From Platynereis dumerilii (taxonomy: Eukaryota; Annelida; Polychaeta; Phyllodocida; Nereididae): a stretch of DNA of 64,000 nucleotides. Below, one piece after another: positions 44,501 to 53,800 of this stretch. The notes under the pieces are model-generated. The model had not been told where the DNA came from. It made no database searches and was given only the letters and a program-made list of their open reading frames with translations. Made by a program: the position numbers and the translations under genes. Every line of letters starts with the position of its first letter. The first letter of the stretch is position 1. The stretch lies in contig JAPTHN010000024.1 of the NCBI GenBank assembly GCA_026936325.1, positions 620,001 through 684,000 on the forward strand, given 5' to 3'.

Positions 44501-46723
44501 TGTGAGAATTCCTGAGTATCACATAGGCCTACCTCTCCTAGAGCATTTGTATCACTGCCAGTTATTTTCAGATGAATTCCTTTGCCCTACCACAACTCCT
44601 TAATGGCACCTGAATTGCATTTCTCAATATCACTTCTTTCCAATAAGTTGCATTTCTTATTATCACTTTTCCTCAACTGAGTTGTAAATATTTCTTAATC
44701 TCACAGCACTGATGTCTCTAAATTGCCCAAACTGGTGCTGATGGGCGTAAAACACTGACATTGTGCTGGGCTTCCAATCTCTGGGTCTTTGGTTAGAATC
44801 CAGCTCTACCGTGTCACCTGGGATCATTGGCCCATGCTGGATGGCAGTTTCAATCATCCTTCGCCTCATTGCCTTGTCCTCTTTATGACTTAAATTGCCT
44901 GCCAAGTGCATGAATACGGGATGTAATGCCCCAAACATCCATCCATCTCAACTTAGTTGTAGATGTTTTTTCTATCATTTCTTCTCAACTGAATTATATT
45001 TCTTGACATTGCTTCCTCTCACTGAATTTTAAGTGTTCCATTATATCACTGTTTTATGCTTGTCAACTGAGTTACATTTCTTAATCATGATTTAGAATAT
45101 CACTTCTTAATCTATTATTTCAGCTCTGTTAAGCCACCAAAGCTCTTCGTCCATTATCAATGCTGAAGATAACCTCCAGAGAACTCCATTGAAGGTTGCT
45201 TGGGTTTATTACAATGTTAGGATTGTGCATCTCCTCGTTAAAAATGGTGCTGATATTTGTGTGAAAGACTTCTTTGGAAATACTGTGCTACATTGGGCTG
45301 CTCAAATAGGAAATGTGGAACTCATAAAATGTAAGTTATACTTATAGGAATATGAAGCTTCCTTAAAATTGATTAGTAAAAAAAAATTCTAAAAGTGAAT
45401 TCCATAAGCTGTGTCCCTTGTAAATGATGAAGCTGTTCTGGAAAGAAAAACCACTATCAATTTGTGTAAATACAGTAGTCCAGGTAATCTGTAAAAAAAA
45501 AAAAAAAAAAAGGGGGGCGGGGGGGTTGACCTACATTGTGTTGAATTTTTGATCCTATATCAGTGAAGACACTAGTCATATCGAGTGTGTTTTCTCTTGT
45601 GAAATGTCATTTTTGGTCGTTAATTGACAATAACAAAAACTGTTTGTCTAACCTCTCATTGTAACAATTTTGTAAATGTTATCTGTTGCAGCTCTTTTGA
45701 AGCATAAAGATGTTGGAGACATTATCAACTCTGAGAACAACAAATCTGAAACGCCACTGCTCTTAGCAAATTCTGTGGAAGTGTCAACTTTACTTGAACA
45801 AGCGTCACATACGTTTTTGGATAGTGAAATCAGCGAATCAAGAGAATGTCTGACTTCTTTGCATTCCAGAGGTAAGAATCAAATTTGCATTTTTTTCTTA
45901 CTAGTGGATTTGATGTTGGCAGCTTTTCCTACTACTTGTCACTCCTTTTACTGAAATTGCCTCTAAATAGCCAACACCAGTGCTGATGGGGCGTAAAACA
46001 CTAACTTACTCACTCACTCTTTAACTGAAAATTTTGTGCATTTTTGCTCCTTCATTAATTTAATTTGTAAAAAAATTAATTAATTTTCCAGACAGCGAAA
46101 GATCATCAGGAATTTCTTTGGGGAGTTCGTGGTCCCAGAGTGATGCTGTAGCTTCTTTATCTGGTAACCTACTTTAATCTATGCATAAATTTATTCTGAT
46201 TTGGTAGATGCCACGGAAAATTAGTTTCTTGGGGTTTGTTTTCAAAAAGTTTAAAAGTCCTATGATTCACAGTAACTGACTGCATTCTACATGGTAACAA
46301 ACTTACTAAGTTTTAGTCATTATATAGGCCTAGTTATTGGAAAAGTATCTGGAAAAAGGGATATTTTGCTCAAAAGTATCTGGTGCTTAGAAATGTTTTG
46401 CTGAAGAGTGTCTGGGACCGGAAAATTTTAGCTGAAAAGTAAATAATGCAGAGAAGTTTTTTGCTTAAATAAAAGTATCTTGGGGGGGGGGGGAGAGCAA
46501 TTTTTGCTGAAAACTATCTTAGGTATGAATTATTTGCTACAAAATATCTCGCAGGGGCCAAAACACATTGATTAATATCCAGAATTTTTTTATTTCAGAA
46601 AACATGGGATCTTCATTGAGTTCTTGGGATGAATTATCTTCAACACTGGCCACTGATAAAATTGACTCTGTACAGATTGTGAAATCTAGTGAAAAATTTA
46701 CTGATTGTGCCAAAAAGCAATAG
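35523..46723 (+). CDS. Ankyrin-repeat protein, 11 exons
   Basis: Exons 35523-35667, 38782-38880, 39234-39332, 39549-39575, 39724-39822, 39955-40161, 41179-41385, 45124-45330, 45692-45871, 46092-46163 and 46599-46723 form one 488-codon frame with phase-1 introns throughout. Exons 2, 3 and 5 are 99 nt, so each is one 33-residue ankyrin repeat (for example HLDVVNLLISRGALVDAK, then ETPLHCA). Exons 6, 7 and 8 are each 207 nt and encode paired, more diverged repeats (GYTLLHWAAKKGN, GNTVLHWAAQIGN). A 27-nt exon 4 supplies the missing first helix of the repeat completed by exon 5. Exons 9-11 are Ser-rich (SSGISLGSSWSQ, SSLSSWDELSS) without a known domain. The start at 35523 fits the family; an in-frame ATG at 35463 would add 20 residues. 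Probably a cytosolic binding scaffold; partner unknown. Not assigned to a named orthologue. Confidence 0.88.
35808..35940 (+). mobile_element. Degenerate SINE-related copy
   Basis: GAGGGTTGGCTCAGTTGAAAGGGC head, CCTTGGTTCAATCTGAGCTCTGGC B-box region and GTAGACTGCAGTTTCAG body, in intron 1 of the ankyrin gene. More diverged than the main family, or an older subfamily. Confidence 0.55.
36045..38197 (+). mobile_element. ORF1-only LINE with perfect 14-bp TSD
   Basis: CTTGTTACTAAAAT is duplicated exactly at 36031-36044 and 38198-38211. The element opens with a GC-rich 5' region, carries a long ORF1, and ends in GGTGCTGCAGAGGCGTAAAAC plus a (CA)n tail. There is no endonuclease or reverse-transcriptase coding: only about 0.76 kb follows ORF1, so ORF2 is absent. 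The layout resembles half-LINEs such as mammalian HAL1. The 3' end recurs as a 40-bp insertion at 54424-54463. Likely clade I/Jockey/Nimb-like from ORF1 and tail style (inference). Confidence 0.88.
36114..37430 (+). CDS. LINE ORF1 protein with CCHC zinc knuckles
   Basis: An open frame of 438 codons from the first ATG. ATGs at 36165 and 36180 are alternative starts. The N-terminal third is charged. Residues about 90-215 look like the RNA-binding (RRM-like) region of non-LTR ORF1 proteins. Cys/His knuckles follow at about residues 236-295: CFNCQIYGHFSSMC (CX2CX4HX4C), a CANCG-containing one, and CVNCAGDHPAFSHNC. A basic, Ser/Pro-rich tail ends the protein. ORF1 proteins bind LINE RNA and chaperone target-primed reverse transcription. 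The frame is intact although the element lacks ORF2, so it could still be translated if transcribed. Confidence 0.88.
   Translation: MANMRQCACTVCPLPYRGISMIMSKNMFQDRIVRQPGNQGARPSAGNQAEIEKLATGLPRFQWTRTSSDDLIDPDRLPHILKDENCLVMKGETKSLDDLSAIDVYEVIADTCDNTVAGEIRRQTNGTFLIHPQNDQQKEKLISVGVIAGTKISFEPFRRPGKGLIFSKESRTCTDAQLNKWFKKHGIEHFKRLSQQNGYELLHLTFKDDKVPKKVPVAFEKCRVRPIFPRPKRCFNCQIYGHFSSMCRRSTVCANCGELDHTHTRQQPWSKPSYCVNCAGDHPAFSHNCRIFKKEREIIQLQIDTGISFPEARRRVEEDTDSMDQGSDYPRPVLHLSPKRRIQLKTNLFMDVMQKKSSPERPKKKENMHSPEPVSCISTRKQSHTSSTDIPQTKMSPEQAKTKEALASENKHPKKCNEVIEQRHLPQVGTQRSITDHV
38212..38781 (+). other. End of ankyrin-gene intron 1
   Basis: Unique AT-rich sequence with a short SINE 3' fragment at about 38685-38735 (GCCTACTTAGTGAACTAGTACAGG). 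No exon seen before 38782. Confidence 0.5.
39016..39090 (+). repeat. Short array sharing the 31-kb minisatellite core
   Basis: ATTTCATTTAGGATGGTAG occurs here at least twice, the same core as in the 31255-32515 array, about 7 kb away and inside an ankyrin-gene intron. Confidence 0.6.
40183..40757 (+). mobile_element. SINE split by a Harbinger-like MITE
   Basis: The SINE begins around TGTTGGGTCCTAGGTTCAATTC. It is interrupted at 40222-40632 and resumes as GTCACCTGGACAACAATTTCAATC with the normal body and an ATCCATCCATT tail. The MITE is therefore younger than this SINE copy. Confidence 0.8.
40222..40632. mobile_element. Harbinger-like MITE (second copy)
   Basis: GGGACCGTTCAGGATTTTTGAC start and an inverse GTCATAAATTCTGAACGGTCCC end, as at 15296-15759. 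The flanking trinucleotides CCA and CTA are a weak trace of the TWA duplication. No coding capacity. Confidence 0.78.
40905..40990 (+). mobile_element. SINE 3' fragment
   Basis: CTCCTCCTGTCGTAATTAGCC, GCATAAATACAGGACGTAAAG and a CATCCATCCATCC tail. The 5' half is absent. Confidence 0.75.
41455..41650 (+). mobile_element. tRNA-derived SINE, near full length
   Basis: GGAGGGAGGGTTGATCTGGTG head, CACAGTTCAAATCC B box, the full body, ending near GGACATAATGCCCC. In intron 7 of the ankyrin gene, next to the minus-strand exon-like block. Confidence 0.83.
41650..41893 (-). pseudogene. Exon-like block C of an unrecognised protein
   Basis: The minus strand reads open as a protein-like stretch with VRRRWILQAPGCHLHDSLI, FQGIFVNCGMEDDAPE and VYVTAAVLDEHALHL. 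It has the composition of real coding DNA, but I do not recognise the family. A separate 20-nt exon-like piece with both consensus splice sites lies at 41931-41950. It is antisense to the ankyrin gene, in its intron 7. Probably a fossil of the same protein as the block at 43303-43810. Confidence 0.5.
43303..43810 (-). pseudogene. Exon-like block B, SINE-interrupted
   Basis: Minus-strand coding-like sequence: VIQGYTNADIVSISSVKEYS, GKRKRVSVEGYVNRIFDAVD, then KKWRRLRRRSCG before a consensus donor (GTAAGT) at about 43374. The alternation of short beta-strand-like runs and basic patches suggests an OB-fold nucleic-acid-binding domain, but that is inference; no family was recognised. A SINE at 43561-43749 splits it. 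A paralogue without the SINE lies in two pieces at about 51000-51385 and 56967-57110. Confidence 0.5.
43561..43749 (+). mobile_element. tRNA-derived SINE inside exon-like block B
   Basis: GGGGGAGGGTTGTTCTAGTGGTAG, GGTTCGAATC B box, full body, and an ATCTATCCATT tail. The paralogous sequence near 57030 reads straight through (CAAAAGGTTTACC), marking both edges. Confidence 0.88.
44740..44945 (+). mobile_element. LINE tail joined to a SINE-related copy
   Basis: A LINE-tail-like piece (ACTGGTGCTGATGGGCGTAAAACAC, from about 44725) is followed by a SINE with GGGTCTTTGGTTAGAATCC at the B box, a normal body and a CATCCATCC tail. Confidence 0.7.
45960..46022 (+). mobile_element. LINE 3' tail fragment with (ACTC)n
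   Basis: GCCTCTAAATAGCC, CAGTGCTGATGGGGCGTAAAA, then ACTCACTCACTC. Related tails are at 51245-51302 and 60470-60536. In intron 9 of the ankyrin gene. Confidence 0.7.
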
Positions 46724-47847
46724 TAGGCCATGAATAACTATTAAATGCAAAACTCTACCAGGGAAGTCATTATTAGACTCATGGGTGATGACAAAAATGC
46801 ATATCACATTACACCTATACTTTCGTGGTATTCATCGAAAAAAAAATTAAAAAGTGACTTCACTGATATATATTTTCAGACAGCTGAAAGAAGTTGCTTT
46901 ATTTCCCTGGATGTTGTACCGTTAGTGTTAATCCTGTGAAAACTGCCAAAAATTTTGTGATACTTTCATGAAACTCCACTTATGATGCATGTCAAAGACA
47001 TATATCAAGAATATAGATCTATTGAAAATGTTCTTTTTATCCTGGTAAAATAATTCTTTCTTGATGATTTTGAGAAATTATAGAATGTGAAAAACTGAAA
47101 TGACAATTTTTCACGAACTCATGGATATATTTGGAGAGTTAATAATTGTATTTGTATAATTTCCTCTGTGACAATTTTTTTAATCTGGCCTTGGTACTGA
47201 AGTACTTGTGTGAAAAGTTCTTAGAATTTTTGTCTAAAACTGCCGTTTTTTTCTTGTTTAACTTCCTTCATGACAAGCTGTATATATTTGTTCTCAGGTT
47301 GGTCTTGTAAAGTCAATCAATTTCTGTTATTTATTTGTGTGATGAATCCTGAAATGGCAAATAAACTTGATAGGAATAAATATATATGTGTGTTTTGACT
47401 TGTTGTGATTAACTTGTAGTTAATTTTTTGCGGCATTATTCATTTCCGAAAAATGTTCAGCTTTGTGAGACTGAATTGTGAGACTGAATTGCTAATCTCG
47501 AGGACCCAATTTGATGCTGAGCTCGGGCAACCAATGTTGGACTGAAAGTTCATCCTGTGCCATGAGTGCACCTGGTCTCATTACTGTGGTCTCTGTATGA
47601 AGTTCCTCTAGTAGTCATTTTAAAATAGTGATTGCGAAAAATGATTTTGGCGAGAAATCTTACCATATTATGTGTAGGCCTAATTGGGATGTAAAGCCTT
47701 TAATGTGACCAGACCCACCCGCTCCATCAAATCAACTCAGAAGTTAACTTTTCCAACCATTTTATTTCACCATTCCAACTAGTATATTGGCTGTGCCTAT
47801 CAAAATAAAGAGTGAAAGAATTTCATCAGAGAATTAATCATTTTTTA
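46724..47847. other. Convergent 3' ends: ankyrin gene and tetraspan gene
   Basis: The 1.1 kb between two convergent stops. Plus-strand AATAAA at 47360-47365 and 47375-47380 are likely ankyrin polyadenylation signals. On the minus strand AATAAA occurs at 47761-47766 and overlaps the tetraspan stop region. A degenerate SINE-like stretch lies at about 47480-47600. No further gene. Confidence 0.6.
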
Positions 47848-50800
47848 TTAATAATTAAATCGTCTTCCTTGATCTTGGTTTTTGTATGTGTTTTCTCGCT
47901 CTTGGGAGTTGTAATTGAAGCTGTTCTGTTTGTAGCCGAACTGTCGGTTGAATGGCGATTGCAGGTTGAACCATTCTTTTGGGTTTCGCATGGAGTGCAT
48001 GTATGTGTTGTTGAAGAACTGGTTCCTCATCTCGTCCTGTTGGATCTCGCGTTGACGTTGTTTCTGAAAATTGGAGAAAAACAAAATCAAACAAAACCCT
48101 AATCTTGATTTTTCGAATGCATTGGAAATCCTATTTAGGGGCTGACCAGAAGACACTCGGGGGAGGTTTTGGTTTTTACCCCTGGGATAAACTTCTTATT
48201 TTTTTATATTCTCCATGGATGTAACAACAAAATTTTTTTTGGCTTGTGAAATGACGACAAACTTTTTTCTCACAATTGTTTAGGTACTTTTATTTTAAAG
48301 CCTTCATTTTTTGTATAGGTAGCGCGATTTTTTGTATTTCATGTGCGGAACATTTTTTTCCAATGTCAATAATTGCCAACGAATCTTCTTTTTTTTTCGA
48401 ACCCCCAGCTATCATCTAATCTGCCCCTTCGAGCAGATGGAAGCTGATGAATGCTGTTCGATGATACACCACCAGGTAGACTGAACCTTCTTGGAAGAAG
48501 AAGAAAGGCAGAAAGTAGTTACATATATTTTGCATATTTACCTGTTCAAGTTCCCTTCCCAGTTTCTTCTCATTGTGACAACATCCACAAATTGCACTGA
48601 TCCAAGAACCAACCACAGCAAGAATAGCCAGTACAAAGCAGTAGGATAGGTCTTTGGGCGATTTGTTGAGGGTCACCAAGTTGACAAGGAGTATTGTAAG
48701 GCCATTTAGGATGATAAATCCTGGAAATAAAAAATATCTTTAAACACAAAAGGACAACTGTTTTAACTATCAAGCTTGAATCGTGTAGAGTTCTCAACAG
48801 GGGCTTTGACGGCTTGGTGTGGCACTGCTGTGCTGTGTGTCTATAAATAGCTCACTACCCTGTGCACTCCCTCTCTGATCCCAGCTGTGTGAAGCACACC
48901 AACACCTTGGCCCTTGGCTAGAGGTTACAATCTTTTAGCTAAATTATCTAAGGTGCTGGATGTTACCAGAACAAATGACACTCCCGGCTGATGAGGTGAG
49001 CCATTGCTGATCTGACGTTAAACGGAGGCATTCGGCCACAAGGGAATGCTTTTGGGGAGATTTCCATTAGATTGAATAACCTTCTGATGTGTGAACCTCT
49101 TCTTAATTGATTTTTAATTGGCTTTGAGTTTCACTTTTGACCCCTTTGTAGACACACTCTCTTGATGAGAGCAAAGCAAAAAAAATCTTCAGTTAATCAC
49201 ATTTTGTAAGTTTCCATGATGAAATAATAAATTCGCGCAAATAGTTTCACAATTTTTGAACAAGGATTTATAAAATAATAAAGCTACAAATTTTAATCCC
49301 TGGGATAAACGATTTTTCCTCTTTTTCACAATTTTAATACTACTCTCTTTTTAAGCTTTATTTCTTGCATTATTTACCTGCAGCAATGTTGGTGTAGATG
49401 GAAAAGTTCTTGTAAAAATTCCGGTCATGTATTCTTGTGACGGAGAGTCCAGCCAGAATTGTTGCGAAGATCAAGAGAAGAAGACCAAACAATTGAGAAA
49501 ACCAAAGGGCCAGCCACATTACTGCAAATAAATGAAGACGAGCTCTTCAAAACATCCAAGAATAAGGTCATTGCAGTGTACTCATAATTTAAATTACACA
49601 ACTAAATTACACTCCTAATTCAAAAGGTTTTTGATGGTATATATAAAGAACCTACAGCAGAAAAATGTTGTTTAGGGTTCAACTGAATTGAAAAGGTTCA
49701 ATACTGATGGGAAGACCCTATGATAATGTAGTGTTGCTAGGCATGGGACTCTTAACAGGTCCTATGATCCAGTTATTGTTGGCAGTAGCCCCCCCCCCTC
49801 TACAGTAACTGGCCAGTGTGACCAGTGCCACTGCCCCCTAGTGAAGGTCAAGTCTATAAGAGGGCCTGCACCCCCTGATCTGCCTCTCTATGACCGTTAT
49901 TTCCAGTGCTCATGCATGGGAATTCTGGAGACACTTCACCTGGACTTATGATACATCTCTTGTTGGTCTTAGTCCTGGAGGTGAGTGGTTTGAGAGCACA
50001 ATCTTAGTTGCACAAACATTTCCCAAAACAACATCATAATAGAGTCCATATGATCATTTATCCTTAAAAGGACATCAATGGTATTAGAGTTCAATGTAAG
50101 TCTCTGATCATGTTGGCAATGATCGCAAGTGATGAGATCATGTTCGCAATGATCGTTATTCGACGAGCGGCATGACCATGTTCGCAATGGTCCAAGTATG
50201 GAATGACAGTGTCAGTAAGGAACTATGACTAAAAAAATGTTTGTAGACGAACAATGCTTACACTATATCCTGAATCCGCATATGGATTCACTGGATAAAG
50301 ACATTTCCAACCAGACAGTCATTTCCATCGTCGAGGATCATGTTTGCAATGATCCAGATAAAGCAGATCATGTTCGCAATGATCTTGCTGACAGCTGTAA
50401 TGAACAATGACATGACAAAGCAACAAATGGACAAAATCAAACAGCAAAACAACAATCACCAATCAAGCATGTAAATCATAAACACACAACAAAACCCCAA
50501 ACTTAACCAGGTACCAATACACCAAGAAAATATACACATGTGCTGTTATACACTGCACATAAGATCATCCTGGTAGTTCCATGAAAAGCAGTACAGGGAA
50601 GACAAAAGCCTGGCCAAGGCCTGTCCAAAAGTCACAATGACAAAAGCATGTTCATAGATGCACAATGCTTAACCATCCATGAATCCGGTTATGGATCCCT
50701 TGGATCAACACCATTCCAGCTTGATCTTAAATCGAGACTGAATGGAACATGCATGTGTTTCATGACCATCATAGTCCATGTCAACACAGCAAATGGCAAG

Positions 50801-53800
50801 ATATTGCCAACCAGATCTTCACGATCCGCAACAGGTGAATCTTAAAGATCAAATATTTGGATCCAACCAGCCAGTACTGATTAACAATTATATCAGTACT
50901 GACAAAAGCTCCATTTAAATGAGCTTCCCTCCTTCCTCCGCGGCCTTATTCCATAGCTTGATCTTTACAGTGTTGCATTGCTCTGGCCCACTAGTGAGCT
51001 GTATGTCCAAACGTCTCCACTTCTTCGATGGGACTGTCCTGTCGTACATGACCATTTATCTGTTGCCATGAAATTGATAAGAAAACAACGGACAACAGAC
51101 AAAATGACACACAAAAAAAAATAACTAAGTAGCAGTCTAACAGACTATAAAGACACTTATTACACACATGATACAAAAAAAAAAAAGAAATCACTAAGTA
51201 GCAATCAAACAGAACTATAAAGACACTTAAACACACCAAGTATGTCTCTACATAGCCCACACAGGTGCTGATGAGATGTAAAACACAAACTCACTCACTC
51301 ACTCGATGGGACTGTCCACTGCATCATAAATCCGGTTTACAAATCCCTCCACGCTCACACGTTTGCGTTTTCCCGAGTACTCTTTTGTTATGAATGAATG
51401 AGGTAGACTTCAATTGATGTGTATTAACAACTATGTTTATATAACTCCAAACTTCAAAATACAATTTTAACTGTTGGCGTCACATGACATTTTTGGTGAT
51501 GCCATGGCAACCACCACAACATGACCCATGATACCACCTGGGGGCGACAACATAAACTAACAGACGTTACTAACATGCCCCTCTTTTAAGAAAATTTTGA
51601 GACAAAATTTGATCTTAACGATATTAACAAAATTAATATTAATTAAAGAGTTTGTTGATAAAATTATATAATCATTTTAAAATGAAACCAACAAATTTAA
51701 ATAAAAACTTAACACAATGAATTTACATTTGTGATAGAGCATCAGCTAAAACATTATCTTTGCCTTTGATATGATTAATCTGAATATTAAATTCTTGCAG
51801 TGTTAAACTCCAACTTAGTAGTCTTTGATTTTTGTAGGAGTTTTTATGGATAAATGTGAGCGGATTGTGATCAGTGAATATAGTTACTGGATGTTCAGTT
51901 GACTTCACATATATTTCAAAGTGTTGTAAAGCTAATAACAATGCAAGTGCTTCTTTTTCAATGGTAGAGTATCTATGTTGATGCTTGTCATATTTTTTTG
52001 AAAATAAGCAATGGGATGTTCAATGTTATTCTGATCATCTTGAAGAAGAACAGCTCCAGCTGCAGTATCACTGGACACAGTGTCCCTTAAATTTTTTTAG
52101 GATTTTTGAAATGAAGCCCGAAAACTAAAAGTGCACGATTGTAGAGGAACGTCAGGAGAACATTCCAAGACAAAAAAAAAAAATTCTATTGGGAGAATTT
52201 TGAGTAATGTCAATTTTAAGATTTTGGTTTATCACACTCTCATTTTCATGCTGAAATCGGGTATTAAAAGTCAATAAATTGGGTAGAGTTAATTTACTGA
52301 GATGGATATTAATGAGAAAATGTTATTTTTCAATTTCCATGACCATTCTGTTCATTTTAGGTGTGTTTTGCCAAAAATTATGTACAGAGTGTGACAAACA
52401 CATCTGACTGCATGATATAGTAATAATTACTTTTGCAGCCTTGTTGAATTGACTCTGTTGCATGTTTTGATCATTTTTACCCGATTTGAACTAGTTAAGC
52501 CTCCTCATTGGTGGTTTTATAATGTTTTTTTTACCAAGTTTTAATCGATGAAGTATTTCTGTAGTCTATAATAGGAATGTAAAATTTGAGGATTACTGAT
52601 GTCCCACAGGCAAGGAATATGATTTGGCAATATAACTGTTCATTAAAATATCATAAAATATCATAAAAATGTCACGTAAATGTCAACAAATTATCTGCAT
52701 GTGCTCTACTTAGTAGATTATATAAATATGGTTTATCAGTAACATTGCCTTCATTAACGCAATAATTCCAAGACAAAGGCATTTGTAAATGGACTGACTT
52801 ACACATCCAGACTAACTGAATATGCATGTGGGATCCTGGATAGCCTGACAAGTTATTCTGAAATGCGATGTGATCCTAAAATGTGTTTTGTATGGTTGAT
52901 CTTGTATGCACAACATGTATAGCTAGACCAGGGAGCAATGATGAGACAAATTAAACAATTTACTGATTTCTAAGGCAAATTATTTCAAAGGGATATGAAT
53001 TCATGAAGATCAGTCACCTTCAATGCCTTGTAGGTCTTCAATGATTTCACATGTGGTGCGTAGATAAATTCTCGCTGACATATGACAGCAGAACATGGAC
53101 CACCATTTTAATATAATTTCAGTAAAACCTCCATGAGACATACATATGTAGATCTGGTCTGTCTCAGAACGTACTACAGGAGCAAAAGAGACTACTTTGC
53201 ATTGATACAAACTTGCTTATTACAAAAACATGCAGTCACATGTGTTTGTCACACTCTGCACACCATTTTTTGACAAAACTTGCCCAACATGAACACGATA
53301 GTCTTCAAAATTGAAGAATAATGTTTTCTCATTAATATATATCCCATTAAATTACCTCTACCCAATTAATTGACTTTTTACACCCCGATTTCAGCATGAA
53401 AATGAAATTGTGATAAACCAAAATCTTAAAATTGACATTGCTCAAAATTTTCCCCATAGAATTTTTATGTTTTTGTCTTAAAATGTTCTCCTGACCTTCC
53501 TCTACAATCGTGCACTTTTAGTTTTCGGGCTTCATTTCGAAAATCCTAAAAAAAATTAAGGGACACTGTGTGGAGTCAACTGCCATCTTGAAATTTTCGA
53601 TAATATCCAGCCATTCCCAAATATCTGCACAGTTCACGTTTGTTAGACGGTGGAGGAAAATTGATGACGGCTTGAATCTTTATATCAAGTGGCCGAACTT
53701 GACCTTGACCAACTTCGTGACCTGGGTAAATGACATGAGCTTTACCGATATCACTTTTAGCCAGATTGACAGTCAAACTGGTTTCTTTCAATCATTTGAA

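Larger units (their letters stand above)
41970..44580. repeat. Three tandem copies of a ~0.6-0.75-kb unit
   Basis: Copies start at about 41970, 42711 and 43846. They share TGCATGCTAATTTCCCTTCC, GAGCAGTAGAAATGTTGTC, GTGGGTCCATTCAGTTGGCC and a SINE 3' body ending GAGGACTTAAA. All three hold the same SINE remnant (about 42205-42345, 42925-43060 and 44065-44210), so that SINE predates the duplications. Copies two and three share GGCATATTCAGTTTTTGGC; copies one and three share GCTCCAGAAATTAACACTG. Each of the last two ends in a minus-strand exon-like KITGSD-NALGE piece with a GT donor (about 43281-43325 and 44529-44580). Confidence 0.85.

Noticed and set aside
45489-45526. Poly-A followed by poly-G as a structural element
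   Set aside because: Homopolymer run in an intron. Similar runs occur throughout, and no G-quadruplex-type spacing is convincing.
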